Source of the DNA: a virus
Virus record (IMG/VR): IMGVR_UViG_3300005253_000333
Span: 1 to 46,045 of that record
DNA length: 46,045 bases
Direction: 5' to 3' (one strand)
The notes beneath the pieces were generated by a model, which did not search any database, was not told where the DNA came from, and saw nothing but the letters and a program-made list of their open reading frames with translations. Made by a program: the position numbers and the translations under genes. Position 1 is the stretch's first letter. Each line of letters starts with the position of its first letter. This document shows, in pieces, positions 39,338 to 45,977 of the stretch.

Positions 39338-39900
39338 CAGTGCCTCCCCTCCCAGATCCGCCGGAACGTCTCGCGCTGCTTGGCGCGCCGGCTGTCAGTC
39401 GACGCGAGCAGCTCGTGACCGCGCGGTGTCAGCAGGAACCGGATCGGTCCGCGCGTCCCGCGCCGCTTGTCCGTGAGGACCGCCTCGATGTAGTGGCGCG
39501 TGAAGTAGGGATGCTCCCTCGGCGTCAGCGCGATGCAGCACGCCGGGTCGAGCGGGTCGCCGCCGAGCGCACGCGACGGGATCTCGTGCACGTGACACGT
39601 CAGCGGCCCGAGCGGCGCGCCCGAGAAGCGCGATCGGTTGCCGTCGAGTCGGATCACTTCGAGGCGGACCTTCTTCCGCGTTTGCGTGTCCCCTTTCGCT
39701 TCTGCTTTCCTCTCGTCTTTGCGGCTGCGGCCTTTCGGGCACCCGAGGCCCGTCGTGTAGTCGATCGCCGGACCGGGCTTTTTCGCGCGGCCCGTTTTCG
39801 GGAGCGCGAAGCCCGAGTAGTCGATGCCCGAGCGGCGGCCCTCTTCCGGGTGCCCTTGCGCGCGCGCTTTTGAGCGGTTCGAGATTGTTCTTCGTGCCAT
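39337..39900 (-). CDS. HNH-type endonuclease-like protein, 187 aa
   Basis: I use the ATG at 39900, since the upstream extension is not conserved-looking. The basic N-terminus carries SGIDYSGFALPKTGRAKKPG, a pattern of phage HNH proteins, and the catalytic-looking region is CHVHEIPSRALGGDPLDPAC (~103-122). The usual zinc Cys pairs are reduced. It overlaps the next gene upstream by 247 bases in another frame. An endonuclease is likely, but the active-site set is not fully clear. Confidence 0.65.
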   Translation of the reverse strand: MARRTISNRSKARAQGHPEEGRRSGIDYSGFALPKTGRAKKPGPAIDYTTGLGCPKGRSRKDERKAEAKGDTQTRKKVRLEVIRLDGNRSRFSGAPLGPLTCHVHEIPSRALGGDPLDPACCIALTPREHPYFTRHYIEAVLTDKRRGTRGPIRFLLTPRGHELLASTDSRRAKQRETFRRIWEGRH

Positions 39901-40463
39901 GCCTTCCCCCTCCCCTTCGTCACCGGCTTCGCGATGCGGCCCTCGCCCTGCATGCGTTCGAGGAACCTCTCCTGATCCGCCGCGCTCTTGCACTGCACGA
40001 TCACGTAGAAGGTCGCCGCCGGTCCGCCGCGTTCCTCCTGGTGCATCTCGGCTGTTAGACGTCTAACACTCCAGGGCACGCCGTCGTCGCCCTGGACCGC
40101 CCGCGCGAGCCAGGTCCGCTGCGACCGCGTGTCGAGCGCCGCGACGACCTGGTGGTGCCCGAACGAGAGATCCGCGCGGCGGGTCTCGGGCGTGACGCGC
40201 TCGCAGACCCACTGATTCACCCGGAGCGTCGACACACTCCAGGCGGTCATCTCCCGCGCGTCACCGTGCAGGACCTGCGCCGCTTCTTCCGACCAGTTGT
40301 GCTCGCCGTAGTTGACGGCGTCGCCAATCCACCATTCGATCGACCGCTTGTGGCCGCGCAGATAGGTGATCAGCGTCCCAAAGTCATCGAGCGTCGGATC
40401 CTCGCGCGCGTCGAGTGACGTCTCGTGCAGGTCCCACTTCCCGAACGCGATCGGTTCTGGCAT
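39654..40463 (-). CDS. ParB-related phage protein with histone-like tail, 269 aa
   Basis: Residues ~5-150 show FGKWDLHETSLD, EWWIGDAVNYGEHNWSEEAA and LSFGHHQVVAALDTRSQRTW, followed by WSVRRLTAEM. This is a common phage pattern related to ParB-like or replication-associated proteins. From ~195 to the end there is a long Arg/Lys/Ala/Ser tail (ARASTTRASRSRKRAARKSP, GARKAAAAKTRGKQKRKGTR), like H1/HU-type tails. The tail overlaps the N-terminus of the HNH gene. It may compact or tether DNA; the function is inferred. Confidence 0.7.
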   Translation of the reverse strand: MPEPIAFGKWDLHETSLDAREDPTLDDFGTLITYLRGHKRSIEWWIGDAVNYGEHNWSEEAAQVLHGDAREMTAWSVSTLRVNQWVCERVTPETRRADLSFGHHQVVAALDTRSQRTWLARAVQGDDGVPWSVRRLTAEMHQEERGGPAATFYVIVQCKSAADQERFLERMQGEGRIAKPVTKGRGKAWHEEQSRTAQKRARKGTRKRAAARASTTRASRSRKRAARKSPVRRSTTRRASGARKAAAAKTRGKQKRKGTRKRGRRSASK

Positions 40464-40847
40464 CTAGTCGCGTCTCTCTGGTGATTGAAACAGCACGCCG
40501 GGCTCCAGCTTGCCCAGCAAGATCCGGAGGATGCGCAGGCCGTCGCCGCTCGACACCATCGGGCTCGTCACCAGCGCGACGCGCCAGCCGATCGCGACCG
40601 CCGCGTTCAGCTTCTCCGCGTCCTGTTCGATGCCGCGGCCCGACCCGTGATAGCCCGCGCTGCCCTTGGCGACCCACGTCCCGCCCTGGATCTCGACGGC
40701 CACGAGCGCATCGGGCCACGCGAAGTCGAAGCGCCACATCCGCGCCGGCCGGCCGTCGACGTGCGGCGCGAAGTGGTATTCCGCTTCGGGCTTCGGCAGC
40801 CCGATCGTGATGATCTGGAGCAGGAAGCGATCGGCGAGGTCGCTCAT
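40464..40847 (-). CDS. PD-(D/E)XK endonuclease, 127 aa
   Basis: The ATG at 40847 has GGAGG eight bases upstream and overlaps the preceding stop as ATGA. The core is RFDFAWPDALVAVEIQGGTW with Asp41, Glu52 and Gln54, then GRGIEQDAEKLNAAVAIGWR. This is the pattern of small phage nucleases that can act as Holliday junction resolvases or structure-specific nucleases, encoded near replication genes. The exact substrate is unknown. Confidence 0.78.
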   Translation of the reverse strand: MSDLADRFLLQIITIGLPKPEAEYHFAPHVDGRPARMWRFDFAWPDALVAVEIQGGTWVAKGSAGYHGSGRGIEQDAEKLNAAVAIGWRVALVTSPMVSSGDGLRILRILLGKLEPGVLFQSPERRD

Positions 40848-41059
40848 TCCTTCGGCCTCCATCCGTCACGAAGCAAATGCGCGAAGGCAGTCAGCCACGC
40901 GGAGGTGTTGGCTTGATAGCCTTCTCCCGTGGCGAGACGCTTCGCGTCCGGCAGCGTGCGAGCGCGGCGAATATAGCCTTGCAGCTTTCGGAGACGCTCG
41001 CGGCGCTCCGCCGGCGTGTAATTGCTATAGCGTCGTCCCGCCGATCCTGCTCGCGGCAT
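40844..41059 (-). CDS. Small hypothetical protein, 71 aa
   Basis: The ATG at 41059 follows GGAGG. The sequence PRAGSAGRRYSNYTPAERRE, then LRKLQGYIRRARTLPDAKRL is helical and basic, ending HLLRDGWRPKE. It is coupled to the endonuclease gene. The function is unknown. Confidence 0.6.
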   Translation of the reverse strand: MPRAGSAGRRYSNYTPAERRERLRKLQGYIRRARTLPDAKRLATGEGYQANTSAWLTAFAHLLRDGWRPKE

Positions 41060-41077
41060 CAAGGGCCTCCGCGGAAT

Positions 41078-41090
41078 ATCCTAATACGAA
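41078..41090 (-). promoter_or_regulatory. Copy B of the 13-bp intergenic motif (ATCCTAATACGAA, plus strand)
   Basis: It lies in the 55-base gap between the replication protein gene and the gene starting at 41059. It matches copy A at 31831-31843 at 12 of 13 positions. Both copies are in short AT-rich gaps in front of a downstream operon, which suggests a shared regulatory or promoter role. Confidence 0.35.
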
Positions 41091-41114
41091 GTAGCGCCAT
41101 CGTCCAGCCCGTTC

Positions 41115-41993
41115 TCATCTCTCGATGCCGAGGACGCCGTCGACGAGCCGATCGAAGTGCTCGTCCTCGTCCCCGCACGCCGGGACGTGCCGACACTGGC
41201 CGCGCGTTCTCTCGATCACCGCAAGCGCGCGCTCCTCGGCCTGCGGGAAGTCGCCCCGCTTGTTATCGTGCACGCCTTCGAGGATCTGGACCGCGTTGTC
41301 CTTCGAGAGCAGCCAGTTGAACGTCATCGCCCAGCCCTTCGCGCCGCGCAGAAACCGCGAGCGGTAGGCGCGAGCGATCACCGATCGCCACCAGTCCGCC
41401 TCGGGATGAAGCTGCCAGGCGCGGGCCGCGAGCTTCTTCCGGGTCGGCGTCAGCTCCTGGATCGGCTGCACCTTTCCGCCGGCGCCGTCGTTCCAGAGCT
41501 GGGCCAGGAACTCGGGCGCCGCTACGCGCCCAGCGCGTACCTTCTCTCTCGTAAGAGAGAGATCTTCTTCATGCCTCATCGCGGGTGATGAGGCCCCCTT
41601 CTCACGGGTGACCACCCCCCTCTCCACGGGTGATGAGGCCCCCTCCTCACCCGTGGGTAGGGGTGTCTGCACCGGTGAGTAGGGGTCCCGTTGTCGGAGG
41701 AAATACTCGTTCGTGGTCCGGCTGCCATCTTGCCGGCGCCGTTCACGGATCGTGATTGCCTGGAGGCGCTGGAGTTCGAGCAGGGCGCGGTCGACGGTTG
41801 CCGTCGAGATACGCATCCGTTCGGCAAGTTTCTTGCGACCGGGGAAGCTCGGCGTGTCACGTCCAGCGTGGTCGGCGAGGTTCGCATAGACGGCGGTTGC
41901 GGCCATCGACGCGCGCAGCATAAGCCAGCGCGGCACGATGGCGTAAGGCCCGATGTCGGAGTGCAACCGTCGAGGCGAACGCAGCGAAGACAA
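41115..41993 (-). CDS. Winged-helix replication initiation protein, 292 aa
   Basis: I use the TTG at 41993 because GGAGGG lies five bases upstream. The N-terminal ~100 residues contain a helix-turn-helix (FPGRKKLAERMRISTATVDR then ALLELQRLQAITIRERRR). A low-complexity middle region (TGEEGASSPVERGVVTREKG) includes iteron-like DNA. The C-terminal part (GRVAAPEFLAQLWNDG, then AKGWAMTFNWLLSKDNAVQI) is the pattern of phage replication proteins that load the host helicase. No helicase or polymerase is recognised here, so the phage probably uses host replication enzymes (inference). Confidence 0.75.
   Translation of the reverse strand: MSSLRSPRRLHSDIGPYAIVPRWLMLRASMAATAVYANLADHAGRDTPSFPGRKKLAERMRISTATVDRALLELQRLQAITIRERRRQDGSRTTNEYFLRQRDPYSPVQTPLPTGEEGASSPVERGVVTREKGASSPAMRHEEDLSLTREKVRAGRVAAPEFLAQLWNDGAGGKVQPIQELTPTRKKLAARAWQLHPEADWWRSVIARAYRSRFLRGAKGWAMTFNWLLSKDNAVQILEGVHDNKRGDFPQAEERALAVIERTRGQCRHVPACGDEDEHFDRLVDGVLGIER
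41582..41644. repeat. Iteron-like direct repeats inside the replication gene (candidate origin)
   Basis: The 18-mer CGGGTGATGAGGCCCCCT occurs exactly at 41582-41599 and 41627-41644. Its core CGGGTGA occurs a third time at 41605, so cores start at 41582, 41605 and 41627, about 22-23 bases (two helical turns) apart. A region of inverted and degenerate copies extends to about 41686. Phage origins inside the initiator gene are known from lambda O. Confidence 0.5.
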
Positions 41994-42060
41994 CGACCCT
42001 CCGACGAGCGACGAGGTTGCCGGGGTGCTACCTGGGACGCCGACTCTACACCTCGCGGGC

Positions 42061-42828
42061 TCAGCCCGCCAGCTTTTTATCGCAGACCGCGACCAGCCCA
42101 GGGAACACCGTCGCGAGGCGTTCCTGATGCTGCGACGCGAGCTTGTTCAGCTCGATCTGCTTGAACTCGATCATCGTCGACGGGAGCTTGCCCTCGGCGA
42201 GGAGCTTCAGCACTTGCCCGACATGATCGACGTGCCCGGTCCAGGGTGCGCGCCGCGCCGTGCCGGGGATGCGCCGGTAGGTTGAGCCGACCGGCGCCGC
42301 GCCGGCGACCTCCAGCGGAGCCTTCTCGACAGCCTTCGCCTGGCGCTCGATGCGCTTCTGTTCGGTCTTCGTCTTCGCGGCCTCGGCCGTGCGACGCATC
42401 TCCTCGACCTGGGCGGCGCGGTCGGCTTCCGCCTGACGTTCCACTTCGGCATCGGCTTCCTTCTGACGTTCCTCGGCGAGACGGTCCTCCTCCAGCTCCC
42501 AATCGAGCAGCTTCTGGCCGACGTGCGAGACGAAGTAGTCGGCCGCTTCGAGCTTCTCGCGTTCGATCGTGCGGTGCGCCTTCTCGGCATCGATGATCGG
42601 TTGGCGCATCTCCTTGAACAGCACGCGCCAGTGCTTCAGCCGCGCGATGACCCAGCGGCGCGTCTGGCCGATCGTGTCGTGATTCGACGTCGTCACGACC
42701 AGCCGGTCAGCCGCCCCGTGCCCGTAGGGGTTCAAGTCGGTGATGCCGGCCGGCGCCGCGAGCACCACCATCCGCGTCTCTTCCTTCTGCGGTTTCTTCT
42801 TTGCCGTCTGCTCTTTCGTCTTTGCCAT
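42061..42828 (-). CDS. Coiled-coil phage protein in the recombination module, 255 aa
   Basis: I use the ATG at 42828, which follows GGAGGAAC. After a basic N-terminus there is a region resembling DUF1351-like recombination-associated proteins (LFKEMRQPIIDAEKAHRTIE). A long charged coiled coil follows (ERQKEADAEVERQAEADRAA then QVEEMRRTAEAAKTKTEQKR). The C-terminal ~80 residues form a globular part. It lies next to an exonuclease and an annealing protein, so a role in recombination is inferred. Confidence 0.6.
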   Translation of the reverse strand: MAKTKEQTAKKKPQKEETRMVVLAAPAGITDLNPYGHGAADRLVVTTSNHDTIGQTRRWVIARLKHWRVLFKEMRQPIIDAEKAHRTIEREKLEAADYFVSHVGQKLLDWELEEDRLAEERQKEADAEVERQAEADRAAQVEEMRRTAEAAKTKTEQKRIERQAKAVEKAPLEVAGAAPVGSTYRRIPGTARRAPWTGHVDHVGQVLKLLAEGKLPSTMIEFKQIELNKLASQHQERLATVFPGLVAVCDKKLAG

Positions 42829-42878
42829 TCCGTTCCTCCTGTTCTTCATACGATGTTACCACGTCCCGCATGCTGACA

Positions 42879-43445
42879 TCAGAGCCGCACGCCCCGCGCG
42901 CGCGCGCGGTCGATGAACTCCGCATAGTCTCGTCGGTTCGAGTGGGTCAGGTAGCGATAGCGCGTCGGGCTCAGGTAGAGCGCGACGCGCCCGCGGACGC
43001 GAGGGGGGAGATCGTCGTGCAGCAGATCGTAGCCGGCCGTCTGCCACGCGTGCCACTTCGCGAAGACGCCGCTCTTGATGTCCAGGACCTTTTCGAGCCG
43101 GTCGATGAGCCCGAGGCGATCCGCGGTTCCCCCGAAGCCGGCCGGCGAGACCCGCGGTTGTTCCAGGCGCGTCCAGCGACACCGGTGCGTCGCGAGGAAT
43201 TGCTTGTAGACGACGATGTGCGGGTCGACGAACGCCGGGTAGTCGTCCGGATGATAGGCGTCGAGGTCGAGCGCGAGCGTGGCGTGGTGAATGGCCTGGC
43301 CGCGTGCGCTGGCCCGCTCGCCGTAGGCAATCGGGATCTCGTCGCAGATGTCCGTGACGCTCGGCACGATCGCGCCATCGAACGAGTAGGTGTGCAACGA
43401 GGCGTTGAAGCTCCACCGGTTACGCGGTAGCCGTCTGGATGTCAT
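42879..43445 (-). CDS. PD-(D/E)XK exonuclease, YqaJ/RecB-like, 188 aa
   Basis: The residues GTADRLGLIDRLEKVLDIKS (106-125) hold Asp109, Asp122 and Lys124, and GVFAKWHAWQTAGYDLL (126-142) holds Gln135. This is the pattern of phage 5'-3' exonucleases that work with a single-strand annealing protein. It overlaps the annealing protein gene by 26 bases at the 5' end, so the pair is likely one unit. Confidence 0.8.
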   Translation of the reverse strand: MTSRRLPRNRWSFNASLHTYSFDGAIVPSVTDICDEIPIAYGERASARGQAIHHATLALDLDAYHPDDYPAFVDPHIVVYKQFLATHRCRWTRLEQPRVSPAGFGGTADRLGLIDRLEKVLDIKSGVFAKWHAWQTAGYDLLHDDLPPRVRGRVALYLSPTRYRYLTHSNRRDYAEFIDRARARGVRL

Positions 43446-44508
43446 TGATGATCTGGTCGTAGCGGCTGCGCGTGATGGCGGCGCAGAGATGCCAGAGGTC
43501 GTCGGCCTTCCCTTCGGCCGGCTTCAGCTTGCAGTCCTCACGCAGGAACCGGAGCAGCTCGTGCTTCTTCCAGCCGATGCTGTTGGCGATCTTCAGGAGC
43601 CGCTTGACCTGGAGGTCCGAGATCAGGCGTGCGCCCGTCGCGCTGGTCGAGCCCGCCCGCGGCGCCGCCCCGCTTCCCGCCGGCGGTGTGGTCCCGCCTC
43701 CCGCCGGCGGCGCCTGGCGGCCTTGATACTTGTCGGCGTTCGGACTGTCGGGATGGATCCCCTGCTCGCCCAGGAACGGCTCGCGGTCGAGCGTGCGCCA
43801 GTGGAGCTTCGTGCCGTCGTTCGTATTGTCGTAGACGAGGACACACTGCTCGCGCTTGAAGCGATCGTTGTGCCGGCGGTCCCAGCACTGGCCCGCCATC
43901 GGGATGTCCTTGCAGAGCCGCGCGAGCGCGTCGCTCTTCGTCGTCTCCAGCGCATCGGACCACGAGGCCCGCGGGTTGTTCGCCTGGTAGCGCGCGCCGC
44001 CCCAGGTCCAGCTCACGGCCTTCCCACGGATGAAGAGCGCCCAGGCCATGACCATCCACTGTCCCTCGTGCACGGTCGGCTTGCCCATCGGCTGCATCCC
44101 CCAGGCGCCCGGCCCGAGGACGACGCTCAGTTGCCGGCGGAGATGAATGTGCGCGACGTAGCACTCGCCGGTCGGCTTGATGTCGACCTGGTCGGGCGGG
44201 AAGTCGGCCATCAGCGCCTTCCGTTCTTTGGCCGTCGTGTCGAGCTGCGAGAGGCCCGTGAGCGCGATGATCGGCTGCTCGGGGAGCATGAGCGCGCCGG
44301 CCGCGGGCAGGTTCGCGGTGACGTCACTGGGTGCCGGCGGGAGCAGCCCGACCGGCGCACGGATTATGAGGCTTTCCGGCACCTGGACCAGGCGGCGCGG
44401 GCGCCGCTTCGGACCTGGTGGCGGCGTCGGCGCCGGCCCGCGTGGACGCGTGGTCGGTTTCTTCGGGCGATGGGATCGCTTCTCCGGGGCCTTGCGCTTG
44501 GCGGGCAT
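43420..44508 (-). CDS. Rad52/Mgm101-like single-strand annealing protein, 362 aa
   Basis: The start ATG has GAGGAGAG upstream. After a ~45-residue Pro/Arg/Lys region, the core (~105-235) contains IKPTGECYVAHIHLRRQLSV, LGPGAWGMQPMGKPTV and SWSDALETTKSDALARLCKD, the pattern of Mgm101/Rad52-fold annealing proteins. After a Gly/Pro linker the C-terminal part (KRLLKIANSIGWKKHELLRF) resembles a small helical domain seen in phage annealing proteins. It would pair with the exonuclease next to it. Confidence 0.75.
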   Translation of the reverse strand: MPAKRKAPEKRSHRPKKPTTRPRGPAPTPPPGPKRRPRRLVQVPESLIIRAPVGLLPPAPSDVTANLPAAGALMLPEQPIIALTGLSQLDTTAKERKALMADFPPDQVDIKPTGECYVAHIHLRRQLSVVLGPGAWGMQPMGKPTVHEGQWMVMAWALFIRGKAVSWTWGGARYQANNPRASWSDALETTKSDALARLCKDIPMAGQCWDRRHNDRFKREQCVLVYDNTNDGTKLHWRTLDREPFLGEQGIHPDSPNADKYQGRQAPPAGGGTTPPAGSGAAPRAGSTSATGARLISDLQVKRLLKIANSIGWKKHELLRFLREDCKLKPAEGKADDLWHLCAAITRSRYDQIINDIQTATA

Positions 44509-44580
44509 GGCGCTCTCCTCATGGCGCCGGCGCTTGCAGAATTAACGAGAGCCCTGTAGTGTGGGGGATGCCATTCCGTT

Positions 44581-44637
44581 CCGAACGCTCGGGCCGACGG
44601 TCGCCGGCATAAGGTCCGCCGGTCCCGAGCATTTCGG
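44581..44637. repeat. Inverted repeat with nested hairpin in the 44509-44643 gap
   Basis: CCGAACGCTCGGG (44581-44593) pairs with CCCGAGCATTTCGG (44624-44637), leaving one bulge, and CCGGC (44604) with GCCGG (44618) pairs inside the loop. The element lies in a 135-base gap between the small basic protein gene and the annealing protein gene. No T-run follows on either strand. It may be a leader structure or a regulatory binding site. Confidence 0.45.
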
Positions 44638-44643
44638 TCCCAC

Positions 44644-44868
44644 CTACAACGGCCGCTTCCGACGCGACAACTTCCAGACGATGTCCTCGAACCAGACGGA
44701 CACGTTCGTCGACTTCCCGCGCTTGACCAGCGCGCCGACCTGATCAGAACATTCGCGCGTCACGCTGAAGGAGCGCACGACCTTCGGCCTCTTCGAGCGG
44801 AACGGGCTCCGTCGCCCGAGCGGCTGCGCTGCGGTCTTCCGTTTTCGGGTCGCGTGGGGAGTCGGCAT
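44644..44868 (-). CDS. Small basic protein, possibly ribbon-helix-helix, 74 aa
   Basis: The ATG at 44868 follows AGGA. A basic N-terminal half (PHATRKRKTAAQPLGRRSPF) precedes VVRSFSVTRECSDQVGALVK, with one strand and two helices ending EDIVWKLSRRKRP. This fits an Arc/MetJ-type fold. It stands ahead of the recombination genes and could regulate them. The fold is inferred. Confidence 0.55.
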   Translation of the reverse strand: MPTPHATRKRKTAAQPLGRRSPFRSKRPKVVRSFSVTRECSDQVGALVKRGKSTNVSVWFEDIVWKLSRRKRPL

Positions 44869-44894
44869 GGTTCCTATGATAAACGTCCCACCGG

Positions 44895-45221
44895 TCAGCC
44901 GCCAGCGTTTTCTTCTGGCCGCCTCGGCAGGACGGGCATCCCCGTGAAGTCCCGGTCGTGTCGCTTGCCGGGATGTTCTTGCTCGACGTGATCGATGAGG
45001 AGGCTGCGCAGGAAGTGCGCCTCCTCGACGACCGTGTCGAGACCCGGCGGGATCCAGCTCCAGGTCCAGGAACAATAGTGACAGTGTGCGACGGCCATCG
45101 GTTCCCCCTTTCGTTGATTGCCGACCTGCGGCTTGCCGCAGAACAGCCAGGCGATCCAGTTGGCGAACGCAAGGCAACAGCCTACCGCGGCGATGGCGAG
45201 GAGGACGTAGGCGATCGCCAT
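44895..45221 (-). CDS. Membrane-anchored zinc-finger protein with internal start, 108 aa
   Basis: The ATG at 45221 follows AAGGGGGC. Residues 1-29 form a transmembrane helix (AIAYVLLAIAAVGCCLAFAN), then a short polar linker. An in-frame ATG at 45098 (residue 42) is preceded by AAAGGGGGAAC and starts AVAHCHYCSWTWSW, with CHYC and two later His (DHVEQEH), a C2H2-type finger. The zinc part could thus be made with and without its anchor. The stop is followed by a small gap before the next gene. The function is unknown. Confidence 0.6.
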   Translation of the reverse strand: MAIAYVLLAIAAVGCCLAFANWIAWLFCGKPQVGNQRKGEPMAVAHCHYCSWTWSWIPPGLDTVVEEAHFLRSLLIDHVEQEHPGKRHDRDFTGMPVLPRRPEENAGG

Positions 45222-45418
45222 CAGCCCCCCTTTTGTTTCAGCGCCGCCCGCCGCCCTTTGGAGTAGCCCTCCCTCCGCGCCTGGGCGACAGCGGCGATCA
45301 GGATTCTGGTCGCTTCGTTCTCTTGCAACATCGGCCCGGTGCCGTGATGCCATCGGTCCTGCGCTGCGAGTAACTTTTCCACCGCCGTCTGCACGGCGCG
45401 TGTTGGCGTTGGCGACAT
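45221..45418 (-). CDS. Small helical protein, 65 aa
   Basis: The ATG at 45418 follows AAAGGGGAAG and overlaps the previous stop as TGATG. The sequence (SPTPTRAVQTAVEKLLAAQD, then ENEATRILIAAVAQARREGY) is helical with a basic end (KGRRAALKQKGG). The function is unknown. Confidence 0.6.
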   Translation of the reverse strand: MSPTPTRAVQTAVEKLLAAQDRWHHGTGPMLQENEATRILIAAVAQARREGYSKGRRAALKQKGG

Positions 45419-45705
45419 CACTTCCCCTTTCGTTGCGTGCCGAGCTGCGGGACCACGCGCCCGCAGCCGCAGACCGTGCAGCACATCGTGCGCCGCGTCG
45501 TCGGCTTGGTCGTGGCGCGTCCGTAGTGCCGAACGCCGCAGGCGCAGACGTGCACCACTCGCCGCATCTGCTTCCCTCTCCATCGGCGCGCCTCGACTTG
45601 GTCCCCGCGTGCCCGACAGATCGTCGCCAGGTGCCGGTCCGAGTAGGGCTGGGCGGCCCGCAGGAGTTCGTGCAGCGCGTCCCGCTCGTTCGCTCGCTTC
45701 GTCAT
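45418..45705 (-). CDS. Zinc-binding small protein, 95 aa
   Basis: An N-terminal helical half (RANERDALHELLRAAQPYSD) is followed by a ribbon with HVCACGVRHYG and MCCTVCGCGRVV. The start is coupled to the previous stop by ATGA. The function is unknown. Confidence 0.6.
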   Translation of the reverse strand: MTKRANERDALHELLRAAQPYSDRHLATICRARGDQVEARRWRGKQMRRVVHVCACGVRHYGRATTKPTTRRTMCCTVCGCGRVVPQLGTQRKGK

Positions 45706-45977
45706 CGTCCGATCCAGCAGAGGAACTCTCGCTCGTCGGCGCCGGCGATCTCGACGAGGCCGATCACGCCGCGCCCGACCGAGCCGTCAGCATCTTTCCA
45801 GGGGAGCGCTTCGTCGCGACTCGACACGGTGCCGGCCCAGTGAACGCCGCCGGTCAACCGGGCCGCGGCCGACGGCTCCAAGAAACGCTTGAACCGCTGG
45901 GCCGCCACCGCCAACTTGTCCGCCGCGATGAACGTCGCCGAGTCCTTCAGCCAGCTCATCGATCGGGTCGTCGTCAC
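45702..45977 (-). CDS. Hypothetical protein, 91 aa
   Basis: The GTG at 45977 has GGGAG upstream and overlaps the previous stop as GTGA. The sequence (SMSWLKDSATFIAADKLAVA, then RLTGGVHWAGTVSSRDEALP) has a helical first half and a beta-rich second half. The function is unknown. Confidence 0.55.
   Translation of the reverse strand: MTTTRSMSWLKDSATFIAADKLAVAAQRFKRFLEPSAAARLTGGVHWAGTVSSRDEALPWKDADGSVGRGVIGLVEIAGADEREFLCWIGR

Noticed and set aside
41582-41686. Possible CRISPR array
   Set aside because: There are only two exact and one partial repeat, the spacing is 22-23 bases, and the whole stretch is inside a coding frame. Iterons fit better.
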